A stretch of DNA of 64,000 nt from the NCBI GenBank assembly GCA_964543195.1, contig CAZIXF010000012.1, forward strand, positions 35,700-99,699, written 5' to 3'. Below the pieces are notes generated by a model that was given only the letters and a program-made list of their open reading frames with translations, was not told the DNA's origin and did not search any database. How positions within the stretch are numbered: position 1 is the stretch's first letter; the number at the start of each line of letters is the position of its first letter. A program made the translations under genes and the position numbers. Of the stretch, positions 1-9,141 are shown in pieces. The stretch is from JAGTVG01 sp964543195. Lineage in GTDB: Bacteria; Bacteroidota; Bacteroidia; Cytophagales; Cyclobacteriaceae.

Positions 1-263
1 TCATGACCAAATAACTCCGAATCAATGGTTCCCTCCGGGATGGCCCCGCAATTTATGGCGATAAACTGTCCGTGTTTACGAGGACTCAACTGATGGATTA
101 TCTTACTGAACGATTCTTTTCCCGTTCCGCTCTCACCACTGATGAGCACGGTCATTTCAGTAGGAGCCACCTGCATGGCTACCCTGAGGGCATTATTCAG
201 CAGGGGGGAGTTGCCGTTTATGCCAAATCGTTGCTTTATACTAATCAGATCTTCGTCTCTCAA
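1..263 (-). CDS. Sigma-54-dependent transcriptional activator, N-terminal part (partial)
   Basis: This is the beginning of an AAA+ enhancer-binding protein that would remodel sigma-54 RNA polymerase. The visible 87 codons contain the Walker A motif GESGTGKE (about residues 43-50), then a stretch typical of the family ending in SELFGH, the start of the GAFTGA region. There is no receiver or PAS domain before the AAA+ module, so this is a short-form regulator. The only plausible start is TTG at 261-263, because an in-frame TGA lies two codons upstream. It sits 22 bases downstream of miaB on the same strand, a pairing I recall from other Bacteroidota. The rest of the protein, including the DNA-binding domain, is outside the window. 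Confidence 0.85.
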   Translation of the reverse strand, partial: MRDEDLISIKQRFGINGNSPLLNNALRVAMQVAPTEMTVLISGESGTGKESFSKIIHQLSPRKHGQFIAINCGAIPEGTIDSELFGH

Positions 264-285
264 TGCTCAATTTTTTATTTTAAAA

Positions 286-1731
286 TTAAATGGCTTCACC
301 CAGCAGGGTGGCTGCCGTACAGTTATGGACCATGACGTCAACGTATTGTCCTTTTTTAAAATTTTTTGCAGGGAACACCACCACCTTATTGGCGCTGTTC
401 CTGCCTTGAAGCTGTTTCTCAGAACGCTTTGAGTATCCTTCAATAAGGATCCTGTGTATTTTATTCAGATCACGCCGGTTTCGTTCAAGGGAGTGATTTC
501 TCTGGAGTTCGATCACTTCCTGTAATCGCCTCTTCTTGATTTCCAAGGGAATATTATCCATAAGTTTTTTTGACGCCGGGGTTCCGGGCCTTTCTGAATA
601 GGCAAACATATAGCTGAAATCGAATTTAACTTCCTCCATGAGACTTAAAGTCTCTTCATGGTCCTGCTCTGTTTCCGAACAGAATCCGGTAATCCAGTCC
701 GATGAAATTCCGCAATCTTCACCCAGTATCCTTCTGATGGCATAAATCCGTTCCAGATACCATTCCCGGTCATAGGTCCGGTTCATGAGATCAAGTATGC
801 GGGAGTTTCCACTTTGTGCAGGAAGATGAATATAATCACATATATTCCCGTACTTTTTCATGGTATGCAGCACTTCGTCGGTAATATCCTTGGGATGAGA
901 GGTTGAAAATCGCACCCTGAGATCCGGGCGGACCCGGGCAACCATTTCCAGCAGATCAGCAAAATTTACCACCTCACCGATATCTTTTTTCTCAAGTCTT
1001 GCTTTATTGTTTTCGGCAGGAGACCATTTATAAGAATCCACATTCTGGCCCAGTAAGGTTACTTCACGGTATCCCTTTTCAAATAAATCCCTTGCTTCAT
1101 GTACAATAGTCTCCGGGTCCCTGCTGCGCTCCCTTCCCCTTGTAAAGGGGACTACACAAAAGGAACACATGTTGTCACAACCCCGCATGATAGAAATGAA
1201 TGCCGTAACGCCATTGGAGTTTAATCTTACCGGGCTGATATCGGCATAGGTTTCTTCCCGTGAAAGAAAGGTATTGACCGCTTTTTGGCCGCTTTCTACC
1301 TGTTCTACCAGTGCAGGCAGGTCCCTGTAAGCATCCGGTCCCACGACAAGGTCTACAATCTTTTCTTCATCGAGAAATTTTGTTTTCAGCCGTTCAGCCA
1401 TGCAGCCCAGCACACCCACCATCAACTCCGGCTTATCTTTTTTAACTGCATTGAACTCGGAAAGCCTCCTTCTTACAGTCTGTTCCGCTTTTTCGCGAAT
1501 TGAACAGGTGTTAATAAAGATCACATCCGCAGTATGGTAATCCGGTGTCGTGCCAAAACCGGATTTTTCCATTATTGATGTAACGATCTCGCTGTCAGAA
1601 AAATTCATCTGACATCCGTAACTCTCAATATACAGTTTTCGCCTCTCGCCGTTCAGGACTTTCCTGCCGGATTCTGATATGCCGGGTTGATCCCGGTTAA
1701 TTATATCTATGTCCTTAATGGGATAATTCAT
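286..1731 (-). CDS. miaB: tRNA-2-methylthio-N6-dimethylallyladenosine synthase MiaB
   Basis: Radical-SAM methylthiotransferase that adds the 2-methylthio group to i6A37 of tRNAs reading UNN codons. The 481-residue protein has the full domain order: an N-terminal MTTase domain with three cluster cysteines (C40, C76, C110), a radical-SAM core with CxxxCxxC at C185/C189/C192 followed by VPFTRGRERSR, and a C-terminal TRAM domain from about residue 415. Length is normal for Bacteroidota. It acts on the product of MiaA, which is encoded at 23318-24277. It is probably co-transcribed with the sigma-54 regulator that follows. Identification is secure. Confidence 0.96.
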   Translation of the reverse strand: MNYPIKDIDIINRDQPGISESGRKVLNGERRKLYIESYGCQMNFSDSEIVTSIMEKSGFGTTPDYHTADVIFINTCSIREKAEQTVRRRLSEFNAVKKDKPELMVGVLGCMAERLKTKFLDEEKIVDLVVGPDAYRDLPALVEQVESGQKAVNTFLSREETYADISPVRLNSNGVTAFISIMRGCDNMCSFCVVPFTRGRERSRDPETIVHEARDLFEKGYREVTLLGQNVDSYKWSPAENNKARLEKKDIGEVVNFADLLEMVARVRPDLRVRFSTSHPKDITDEVLHTMKKYGNICDYIHLPAQSGNSRILDLMNRTYDREWYLERIYAIRRILGEDCGISSDWITGFCSETEQDHEETLSLMEEVKFDFSYMFAYSERPGTPASKKLMDNIPLEIKKRRLQEVIELQRNHSLERNRRDLNKIHRILIEGYSKRSEKQLQGRNSANKVVVFPAKNFKKGQYVDVMVHNCTAATLLGEAI

Positions 1732-1757
1732 TCTAAATATTCTGCCTTCCTAAACTG

Positions 1758-1765
1758 CAAATATA
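1758..1765 (-). promoter_or_regulatory. Putative -7 box upstream of miaB
   Basis: Read on the minus strand this is TATATTTG, an exact match to the Bacteroidota -7 consensus TAnnTTTG, 27 bases before the miaB start codon. I do not see a convincing -33 TTTG at the right distance, so the call rests on one box only. Confidence 0.35.
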
Positions 1766-1838
1766 ATAAACAATAATGCCAATTTGTCAGTATGGATCAT
1801 GTAATTTCCGGTCTGAAAACGTAATCATCGTTGTCATG

Positions 1839-3119
1839 TCATGAATCTCCCAACACCTGTTTGATAGCGGTGGCTTTCAACATGCATTCATCGTATTCTT
1901 TCACCTCGTCAGAGTCATAGGTGATGGCGCTACCCACCCCGAACTTTAATTTTTTACCCGATTGATCATAAAAAAGACTTCTGATCAGCACATTAAAATC
2001 AAAATCCCCGTCCGGTGTTATATATCCTGAAGCTCCGCTGAAACGGCCTCTCCGGCTGACTTCATACCTGTCGATTTCTTCCATTACTTTGAATTTTGGA
2101 GCCCCGGTCATGCTGCCCATCGGGAAAGAAAATTTTATGGCATGGGTCAAGTCTGTTTTTTCATTGATTTCACAGGTTACTGTAGAAATCATCTGGTGGA
2201 GCTGGTTGAATGTATACACTTTAAAGATCTCAGGTACGTGTACTGTTCCCGGAACGGCACTCCGGCCCAGGTCGTTTCTCATCAGGTCTACTATCATCAT
2301 ATTTTCAGCTCTTTCCTTCTCACTGTACTGCAGGGTCGATTTCAACTTCCGGTCTTCAGTCAGCCTGGCATCTCTCCGGATAGTTCCTTTGATGGGCTGG
2401 GCAATTAATTGGGAGCCTGCTTTTTTCAAATAGCGTTCGGGTGAAGCGCATATTATATACTGTTCACCCAGCCGTTGAAAAACTGAAAAAGGCATGGGAG
2501 AGATCGTGTTCAGATCAAAATAACAGGATGCGGGATCTATGGAAACATCATGAATATAAAACTGGATACAGTAATTCATTTCATAAAAATCACCTCCAAG
2601 GATCTGTTTCTTGATTTGTTGTACTTTTTGTATATAATCCTGCTTTGAGGTATCGGCCTGAAGATTCACATGTTGATGTATTCGTTCCGGAGTGGTATCA
2701 GCAATTTCGGTCAGTATCTGTATGGGATCGGTTATGGATTCGATCTTCACCTGATCTTTTTCAAAAAACAGGAGGGTTTCCGGTATAAAAAAGTAAAGAT
2801 CAGGGGAAGGGACCGGATCGATATTCCGGCTTTTTAAAGGCTCAATGGAATTTTTGAGATCATAACCCAGACAGCCGATCAGCCAGTCTTTCCTGGATTC
2901 CTTGAAATCCTTAAGGTTTTTAAAAGGGTCGGTATCATGAGCAACCAGTGTTGATACAGATCCTGCAGCAGCAAAGGTTTTGAAAGGTGAAAAAGGAAAA
3001 TTATAATCATTTCCATTAAAGAATGAGAAATGATCGTGCCGGGGCAACCAGTATATCAGCTTTTTAATAAATTCATCCTTGTGGCCCGGAATGTCAAATA
3101 CTTGGTTAAAATTTCTCAA
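1839..3119 (-). CDS. pabB: Aminodeoxychorismate synthase component I (chorismate-binding enzyme)
   Basis: Chorismate-utilising enzyme of the PabB/TrpE family, expected to form 4-amino-4-deoxychorismate for folate synthesis. The 426-residue protein carries the family signatures in its C-terminal half: KGTIRRD, then DLMRNDLGR, GSMTGAPK at about 335-342, RGRFSGASGY, and FGVGSAITYDSD near the end. The shorter length and PIKGTIRR wording fit PabB better than TrpE, and no trp genes are nearby. No glutamine amidotransferase (PabA) or lyase (PabC) is encoded next to it. The downstream gene, 3140-3874, lies upstream of it in transcription with a 20-base gap, so the two may share a transcript. Confidence 0.85.
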   Translation of the reverse strand: MRNFNQVFDIPGHKDEFIKKLIYWLPRHDHFSFFNGNDYNFPFSPFKTFAAAGSVSTLVAHDTDPFKNLKDFKESRKDWLIGCLGYDLKNSIEPLKSRNIDPVPSPDLYFFIPETLLFFEKDQVKIESITDPIQILTEIADTTPERIHQHVNLQADTSKQDYIQKVQQIKKQILGGDFYEMNYCIQFYIHDVSIDPASCYFDLNTISPMPFSVFQRLGEQYIICASPERYLKKAGSQLIAQPIKGTIRRDARLTEDRKLKSTLQYSEKERAENMMIVDLMRNDLGRSAVPGTVHVPEIFKVYTFNQLHQMISTVTCEINEKTDLTHAIKFSFPMGSMTGAPKFKVMEEIDRYEVSRRGRFSGASGYITPDGDFDFNVLIRSLFYDQSGKKLKFGVGSAITYDSDEVKEYDECMLKATAIKQVLGDS

Positions 3120-3139
3120 TGATTGAGGAGACTATGGTT

Positions 3140-3874
3140 TCAGGGTTGATAGGAAAAGGCCAGTATTTCAAATCCCACGCTTGCTACACGATTCATATGT
3201 ACCTCTGACGATCTGCCTGCAGGGTCTTTGATATTAAGGCGGTTTAAATCTCCGGCATGTTCATCCAGATCTATTTTGAAAGAGGCTTCAAATTTCAGAT
3301 TCCGCATTTCTATACTTATGGGAAACTCCAATTTTTTTGTCAAGCCCTTTATGGTCAGGATCCCGGTAAGGCGGTGAGTCGGTTCGGTCAGGGATCCCAC
3401 CCTCTTTCTGGCTTCGGTTGAATCAGCAACTATGGGATCGGCCGACAGGATCTCGAACTCGGCCGTAGGATACTCATCCGTATTAAAATAATCCGGTGAG
3501 TGTAAATGCCGGATCATTCTTTTATATTTTCCGGGCTCATGCTTCAGATCAAGAATATCCAGCGAGGTCATGTCAATAGTGATTTTACCACCTGTTATCT
3601 TTTTACCGGTTGCAGATTTCTTTCCGGATTTTTCATTGCTGGTCACGGTAATGAATCCTTTTTCTATTCTGAAAATACCGTTGTGTCTTTCATTTTCATT
3701 TTTGCCAATCCATGTAATGAGGCTGGTAATTGTGTCAAGGTGATATACCACACCAGAATCCGATTCCTGAATGTCAGGGATAAGGCCCATTTCATCCAGG
3801 TCTCTTTCGTTTTCATTAGTGCAACTGATCGAAAGTAAGGCCAGAAAATAAAGTAAATGTTTGTGTTTTAACAT
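3140..3874 (-). CDS. YceI-like domain lipoprotein
   Basis: Predicted periplasmic or outer-membrane lipoprotein with a YceI-type lipocalin fold, a family known to bind isoprenoid or amphiphilic ligands. I chose the ATG at 3874 over the in-frame ATG at 3907 because the protein then begins with a hydrophobic signal sequence ending in a lipobox-like LSISC (C18). The mature part follows the YceI pattern: an opening strand ending in ITWIGKNE, a Lys/Gly-rich strand, then LDLKHEPGKYKRMIRHLHSPDYF and a C-terminal beta region with GILTIKGLTKKLEFPI. Family assignment is fairly secure; the ligand is unknown. It may be co-transcribed with pabB. Confidence 0.75.
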   Translation of the reverse strand: MLKHKHLLYFLALLSISCTNENERDLDEMGLIPDIQESDSGVVYHLDTITSLITWIGKNENERHNGIFRIEKGFITVTSNEKSGKKSATGKKITGGKITIDMTSLDILDLKHEPGKYKRMIRHLHSPDYFNTDEYPTAEFEILSADPIVADSTEARKRVGSLTEPTHRLTGILTIKGLTKKLEFPISIEMRNLKFEASFKIDLDEHAGDLNRLNIKDPAGRSSEVHMNRVASVGFEILAFSYQP

Positions 3875-4067
3875 AATAAAATTATACTGTTCCTGGTCTC
3901 TAATCAAGACGTAAAATTAGGTTTTATGTTTAAAAATTAGTGATTTTATTGACTATTTTTGAAAAAACTACTGCAATGGCATTGATCAAAACAAGCCAGA
4001 AAAATCAAAGAAGACAATGAACAAAAGAAAAATAAATTTTCCAGAAATGCTCAAAACTATTTGATGT

Positions 4068-4415
4068 ATGCAAAATGGTACTAATTTCATTATCCGTTTA
4101 TTGCTGACCGCACTGGCCATTATTCTTACTTCCTATCTCTTACCGGGGGTACATATAGAAAATTTCCTGAGTGCTGTTATACTATCCCTGTTGCTGGCAC
4201 TTTTGAATATTACCATCAAACCATTACTGGTGATCATCACTATCCCGGTGACTTTTCTCACCCTGGGATTATTTCTGCTTGTAATAAATGCCTTAATGAT
4301 ATTGCTTGCAGATGCAATCATGCCTGGTTTTATCGTGGAAGGATTCTGGTGGGCCCTTGCTTTCAGCCTGGTATTGTGGATAATCAATTCCCTTTTAAGG
4401 AATTTAACTACCTAA
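4068..4415 (+). CDS. Phage holin family / four-TM small membrane protein
   Basis: A 115-residue, very hydrophobic protein with four predicted membrane helices and the pattern of the 'phage holin family' (mycobacterial 4-TMS type) widely annotated in bacterial chromosomes: LLTALAIILTSYLLPGVHIENF, then ALLNITIKPLL and a WWALAFSLVLWIINSLL end. No phage genes surround it, so a lytic role is doubtful; chromosomal copies have no established function. It is convergent with xseB, and the two reading frames overlap by 4 bases at their stop codons. Confidence 0.75.
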   Translation: MQNGTNFIIRLLLTALAIILTSYLLPGVHIENFLSAVILSLLLALLNITIKPLLVIITIPVTFLTLGLFLLVINALMILLADAIMPGFIVEGFWWALAFSLVLWIINSLLRNLTT

Positions 4416-4609
4416 TCGAGGGTGTCGAGATTTTTCCTTAGTTCCTCCTCGGTTGATTTCAACCGTTTTTTACAATAATTGATTAGCTGGCTTGCCTTTT
4501 TGACCAGTTCATTTAATTCATCCACATCGGGCTCTTCATTTTCTATCCGTTGTATCACCTTTTCCAGCTCTTTCAATGCGTCGGAATAAGATTTTTCCTT
4601 TTTTGCCAT
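4412..4609 (-). CDS. xseB: Exodeoxyribonuclease VII small subunit
   Basis: Small subunit of exonuclease VII, which degrades single-stranded DNA to acid-soluble oligonucleotides. The 65-residue helical protein has the family pattern SYSDALKELEKVIQRIE followed by a heptad-rich helix with YCKKRL. Its length is normal. The start is 6 bases after the stop of xseA, so the two subunits are co-transcribed and probably translationally linked. Identity is secure because of the motif and the partner next door. Confidence 0.93.
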   Translation of the reverse strand: MAKKEKSYSDALKELEKVIQRIENEEPDVDELNELVKKASQLINYCKKRLKSTEEELRKNLDTLD

Positions 4610-4615
4610 GTCGTT

Positions 4616-5908
4616 TCAGTCTATAATTTTGGTGATGATTTTTCCTTTATATAACTCAGTCACTATCTTTTCTTCTTTATTGATTTTTTCAGGATCTTTA
4701 ATTGCTGCTCCCTTCTGACGGGTAATGCTGAAACCACGTTTCAGTACGTTTTTCGGATTCAGATCCGCGATCCTGGATTGATGATTGCCCAGATTCCTGT
4801 AATGCTGGTTGATTATTGCAAGGCTGTTTTTCCTGATAATACGTTTGCCTTCATTGATCTTAGCGTTAATTCCATTGATCTTGATTTTGCTGCCGTAAAT
4901 GAACTGCCGGATCATATCGGCCAGCCGGTTTTCTTTTTTTTCAATATGATGTTTGCTCAAATATTTTAAATTATGGGATAATTCTTCAAGACGATATGCA
5001 TGTTCTTTTACCGATTGAAGTACAAAATCGGCAATATATAAATAAAGATCGTCTATTCTTTCCTCGAACTTCCGGAGGCCGCCAATTAAAAATTCAGCTA
5101 CGGCGGTAGGGGTTTTCAACTTGGTGTTAGCCACGATATCTGTGATCGTTTCGTCCCGTTCATGACCAATACCGGTCACCACAGGAATCGGGAATTGAGC
5201 CACATGACTTGCCAGATCGTAGGAGTCAAAGCAATCGAGGTCAAGACTGGCGCCCCCGCCCCGGATGATCACGAGCAGATCATAAGAATCTATTCCGTTA
5301 TGTGCTTCGATCAGGGCATTGATGATGGACAATTCCGCTTCTCTTCCCTGCATTACAGCCGGAAACAAACTGAGATCAAACCGGTATCCAAAAGGATTGA
5401 ACTTCAATTGTTCTATAAAATCCTGATAACCGGCTGAAGTTTGAGAAGCAATAATGGCTATACGTTGTGCAACCAGGGGCAAAGGAATTTCCTTGTTCAT
5501 ATTGATCACACCATCCTTTGTCAGTTTATTGAGTATCTCCTGTCGCCGCAGAGCCCGTTCTCCTATAGTGTATTTTGGATCTATGTCGCGTATATTCAGA
5601 CTTAAGCCATATACCTCATGATAATTTACCACTGCATTGCAAAGAATTTTCATACCGGGCTTAAGGGTTACATGGGTTATCGCTTCAAACCAGCCTGAAA
5701 GGTTTCTGTAGGTATAGGACCAGATCGTGGCCCTGATCTTAGCCAGAATTTCATCGTTTTCCTTTTCAACAAGATCCATATAACAATGGCCTTTTTGATT
5801 GACCTTCAGTTCGCTGATCTCGGCTACTACCCAATAGGACTGGTCGAAGTTTTCTTCCAGGCAAACTTTTATTTCATTTATCAACTCCTTCAGTGAAAGA
5901 TATTCCAA
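4616..5908 (-). CDS. xseA: Exodeoxyribonuclease VII large subunit
   Basis: Catalytic subunit of exonuclease VII. The 430-residue protein has an N-terminal OB-fold DNA-binding domain (to about residue 105, including YWVVAEISELK and GHCYMDLVEK), then the catalytic domain with RIAIIASQTSAGYQDF, VIIRGGGASLDLDCFDSYDLA and PVVTGIGHERDETITD, a long coiled-coil region, and the C-terminal VLKRGFSITR segment. These are all canonical. It is directly followed by xseB. The chosen ATG gives the standard N-terminus. Confidence 0.95.
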   Translation of the reverse strand: MEYLSLKELINEIKVCLEENFDQSYWVVAEISELKVNQKGHCYMDLVEKENDEILAKIRATIWSYTYRNLSGWFEAITHVTLKPGMKILCNAVVNYHEVYGLSLNIRDIDPKYTIGERALRRQEILNKLTKDGVINMNKEIPLPLVAQRIAIIASQTSAGYQDFIEQLKFNPFGYRFDLSLFPAVMQGREAELSIINALIEAHNGIDSYDLLVIIRGGGASLDLDCFDSYDLASHVAQFPIPVVTGIGHERDETITDIVANTKLKTPTAVAEFLIGGLRKFEERIDDLYLYIADFVLQSVKEHAYRLEELSHNLKYLSKHHIEKKENRLADMIRQFIYGSKIKINGINAKINEGKRIIRKNSLAIINQHYRNLGNHQSRIADLNPKNVLKRGFSITRQKGAAIKDPEKINKEEKIVTELYKGKIITKIID

Positions 5909-6188
5909 TTTCTATTATGAATTATTCCGTGATTTAATATTAAAATTTTCCATGTAAAAATTTAATGAAAATCATAAATTTAAAATGAATCCACTTTTTT
6001 AAACAAGGAAATCAATGATTTATTCAGCCGGCAGACATGATCGGGACGATTACTCTTCAACGCGTTGTGAAGCGATGTATGATCGAACCTTATCTGAACG
6101 AGAACCGGGCGTACCGGATCGATATTGTTCCGGTTGAAAACTGATCAGGTAAGGATTGGAAGCGCATCCGGAAAATCAGGCAGGGAAA
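5909..6188. other. Intergenic stretch with a 34-codon open frame of unknown status
   Basis: About 280 bases between xseA and the histidine kinase, both on the minus strand. The left part is AT-rich and probably holds the xseAB promoter. From about 6020 the base composition becomes noticeably less AT-rich, and an ATG at 6037 opens a plus-strand frame ending with TGA at 6139-6141. I do not recognise its product, and it could be the remains of an older gene. Confidence 0.4.
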
Positions 6189-8132
6189 TCACTGTTTTTC
6201 GTACACAACAGCCGGAAATGTAATGATAAATTCAGTGCCCTCTTTCAATTTACTTCTTACCTCGATCTTGCCTTTGAGTTTGTCGACCATTAACTTGACA
6301 ATAGCCAGCCCAAGACCTGTTGAACTTTCGCCTCCTGTTGGCCTGGATGAGAGTTTCTGAAATTTCTTGAACAGGTTCTTTTGCTCTTCTTCACTGATAC
6401 CCGGTCCCTGGTCTTTAACAGACAGGATCATTTTGTTTTGATGATATGTACACGAAACGGTAATTTTAGTATGTTCAGGTGAAAATTTAATGGCATTACT
6501 TATCAGATTGGTAAGTATACGCTGGATAAATTCTTTGTTGTTTTCAATTATACCTTCTCCAGTACATAATTTTTCAAGGATAATATTTTTTTCCTGAGCA
6601 TCCTTGCGGAAATAATTGATTTCTTTTTCCACCACCTCGCTCATCTCGAATTTTTCGAAGGTCTCTTCGATATTGCCGGATTCCAGCTTATTGATGTCCA
6701 GCAAATTGGATATCAGGTTTTTTGCTTCAAGTGTTACCTGATCGAGCATGTTGAGATAATGATATTGTTCTTCGTTAAGATTACCGTTTATTTTAATCAA
6801 ATTAGCCAGGCCTATTATATTGTTTAAGGGAGATTTCAGGTCATGGGCCACTACATTGATGAAACTGTCTTTTTCTTCCGACAGATCGATCAGTTTGTTG
6901 CTTCTTTTTTCCAGTTCTTTGTTCTGTTGTTGTATTTTATCGTACTGAATTTTAAGTAATTTATTAGCCTTGTTTTTAATCCTTATGCTTACAAGCAACA
7001 GACCAAGAATAAAGATTGATAAAATGGTGAATACAAGTAATAATCTGGTTTTTGTTTTCTGAAGTTTCAATTGAGTGGCCTGCAGGTTGGCTCTTTCACT
7101 CAAGAGAGCTATTTCCTGTTCCCGCTTATCATTTTCATAACTCAACTGAAGATCTTCGATCTGACGTTCCGACTTCAGAGAGAAAATACTGTCTTTCAGG
7201 TTGGTAAACTTCACATGATTGTCAAAAGCGGCCCTGAAATTCCCCTTTCTTGCATAATACCGGCTCAGGATTTTATAGATTTCAGACTCCCTGTTTTTCA
7301 TTTTGAGTCTTTGGCTTAAATTCAAGGCTTTTTCAAGATATTCATACGATAATTCATAATTGTTCAAGTCAAGATATATTTCCCCGAGCAATCCATACGT
7401 TTCAACAAGTCCCGACAGGTTATTATTTTGCAGGTCGAGCTCAAGCGCCTTCTTTAGATATTCCAGGGCTTCAAAAAAATTATGTCTCTTATACTGAATA
7501 CTTCCAAGGTTCAATAAGGCATCTGCCTTCCGGAAGGGAAGGTCATGTTCTTCAGCGATTTTAAGAGAATTGGTATAATAAAGATCTGCCGAATCAATAT
7601 TACCTTTATTCTCATGATTATTGCCTATGTTATTTAGCAAGGCTGCAATTTTATCGGGTTTGCCCAATTTCCTGTGAATTGACATACTTTCCTGAAAAAA
7701 ACTTTCCGATTTTTCATAGTTTCCCAGTTCAGTATAGGTTATACCAATGTTATTCAATATGTTGGCTATCTTCAGGCTGTCATTCGATTTTTCAAATCCT
7801 TCCAGTGCCTTAAGGAAATATTCAATGGAAACGAGATAGTTACCATTAAAATGATAGGCTACACCGATGCTGTTATATAAATCAGCCATATAAATACTAT
7901 CGGGGGCTTTTTCAATCAGACCAATGGCATTTTCGGCATATGTAAGGGCTGATTTAGGGTTTTCAAAGCTGTACTCGTAAATAAACTGACTTAAAATTCC
8001 GATGCTGTCCTTTTGGGATGCAGCAGTTTTTAATTGGTTTTCAAGGCTGCCAATCGAATTTTGAGCCCTTAATAAAGGAATATATAAAAAAAGCAGTAAA
8101 GCCGGCCGAATCAACCACTTCATCAGGCACAT
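6189..8132 (-). CDS. TPR-repeat sensor histidine kinase
   Basis: Membrane sensor kinase of a type common in Bacteroidota. The 647-residue protein has a signal peptide (ending around LLRAQ, residues 19-24), about six to seven tetratricopeptide repeats in the periplasmic part (roughly 45-310), a coiled coil, one transmembrane helix (about 363-385), a second coiled coil, and a kinase core. The phospho-acceptor is H430 in VVAHDLKSPLNNI; the ATPase part has N-box NLISNAIKFSP, DQGPGI and TGLGLAIV. No response regulator is adjacent, so it is an orphan kinase. Translation could also start at M4, three codons in. The signal is unknown. Confidence 0.88.
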   Translation of the reverse strand: MCLMKWLIRPALLLFLYIPLLRAQNSIGSLENQLKTAASQKDSIGILSQFIYEYSFENPKSALTYAENAIGLIEKAPDSIYMADLYNSIGVAYHFNGNYLVSIEYFLKALEGFEKSNDSLKIANILNNIGITYTELGNYEKSESFFQESMSIHRKLGKPDKIAALLNNIGNNHENKGNIDSADLYYTNSLKIAEEHDLPFRKADALLNLGSIQYKRHNFFEALEYLKKALELDLQNNNLSGLVETYGLLGEIYLDLNNYELSYEYLEKALNLSQRLKMKNRESEIYKILSRYYARKGNFRAAFDNHVKFTNLKDSIFSLKSERQIEDLQLSYENDKREQEIALLSERANLQATQLKLQKTKTRLLLVFTILSIFILGLLLVSIRIKNKANKLLKIQYDKIQQQNKELEKRSNKLIDLSEEKDSFINVVAHDLKSPLNNIIGLANLIKINGNLNEEQYHYLNMLDQVTLEAKNLISNLLDINKLESGNIEETFEKFEMSEVVEKEINYFRKDAQEKNIILEKLCTGEGIIENNKEFIQRILTNLISNAIKFSPEHTKITVSCTYHQNKMILSVKDQGPGISEEEQKNLFKKFQKLSSRPTGGESSTGLGLAIVKLMVDKLKGKIEVRSKLKEGTEFIITFPAVVYEKQ

Positions 8133-8674
8133 TCTATTTAATTAATGTAAATTTTGTATTTTTTCTTTAATACTCCAAAAATCGTCGGAAGCAAATGCCA
8201 TCGTATCTAAAAATATAATTCACTGATAATCAGAATAATGTAAAATTTGGGTGGAAAATACTGAAATAAGAACGTTTTAGTAATAAATAATACTAAGGGT
8301 ATTTTAGTAACTGGTTATCGTCATAACAATACATTAATTAAAACAAAGATAAAATTTGTGTGTGAACCTGCATGTGATTTAACAAGATTTTCTGATAACA
8401 TATTAATCCGGACTTATTTGAAATCAAAGCAGTCTTCCAATGATCTGCCAAATAAGAACTATAACAAATTGAAATATATAACCTTATATAAACAAGTATA
8501 AATGTTCATAAAATAAACAATTCTCAAGATACTTATTCCTGCAAACTCGTTGGTAAGCTTTTATATTGTCAAAAAATTGACATTAATTTAAATCCAAATT
8601 GTGAAATGAAAATTTTTAATGTTATTTTATTTAATATATCACTAAAAACTATTTTCTGACCAAAAAGAATTATT
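8133..8674. other. Long AT-rich intergenic region
   Basis: About 540 bases between the divergent histidine kinase (minus) and the DoxX-like gene (plus). It is strongly AT-rich and has stops in all frames. It presumably contains both promoters, but I could not find a box pair I would defend. I see no RNA gene, repeat or conserved riboswitch here. Confidence 0.5.
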
Positions 8675-9046
8675 ATGAATGTTCTAACAACCACAATTGC
8701 CCGATGGCTATTTGCTCTTCCTCTATTAGGATTTGCTATGGTACATTTTATGAATACTCAAATGCTTACTGCAATGGTGCCTTTACCCGGGAAAGCTTTT
8801 TGGGTGTATTTAACCGGGGTGGGTCTTGTCCTGGCTGCGATAAGCTTTATTATTAAACGACAGACCAAACTCGCCGGGATACTTCTTGGTATTATGTTGC
8901 TCATTTTTGCTTTTGGTGCTCATTTGCCTGCTTTACTTGGTGGTGACCAGGGCCAAATGGGACCTTTACTTAAAGCCATCTCCATGGCAGGAGCAGCGTT
9001 CTGGTTTGCTGGCACCATTGAGAAGGATACGGACGTGACAGAATAA
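8675..9046 (+). CDS. DoxX-like small membrane protein
   Basis: A 123-residue protein with four hydrophobic helices and the pattern of the DoxX/DoxD-like superfamily: IARWLFALPLLGFAMVHFMN at the start, the MVPLPGKAFWVYLTGVGLVLAAISFI segment, KLAGILLGIMLLIFAF, and a last helix GAAFWFAG. Members are linked to redox or quinone chemistry in some organisms, but for this one no function can be assigned. It is a single-gene unit with a strong hairpin just downstream. Confidence 0.7.
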   Translation: MNVLTTTIARWLFALPLLGFAMVHFMNTQMLTAMVPLPGKAFWVYLTGVGLVLAAISFIIKRQTKLAGILLGIMLLIFAFGAHLPALLGGDQGQMGPLLKAISMAGAAFWFAGTIEKDTDVTE

Positions 9047-9072
9047 TATTATAGGAACGTGAGACTGATAAA

Positions 9073-9138
9073 AAACTGCCTCAGCAGTATTTAAGGCTGG
9101 TCTGTATAGGCAAGGCCCATATTTAACTGAGGCAGTTT
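9073..9138. terminator. Perfect inverted repeat between convergent genes
   Basis: AAACTGCCTCAG (9073-9084) and CTGAGGCAGTTT (9127-9138) are perfect 12-base arms, with further partial pairing inside the 42-base interior. A-rich sequence precedes the left arm and T-rich sequence ends the right arm, so it can act for both the DoxX-like gene (plus) and the 9142-10161 gene (minus), which converge here. Confidence 0.7.
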
Positions 9139-9141
9139 GCA

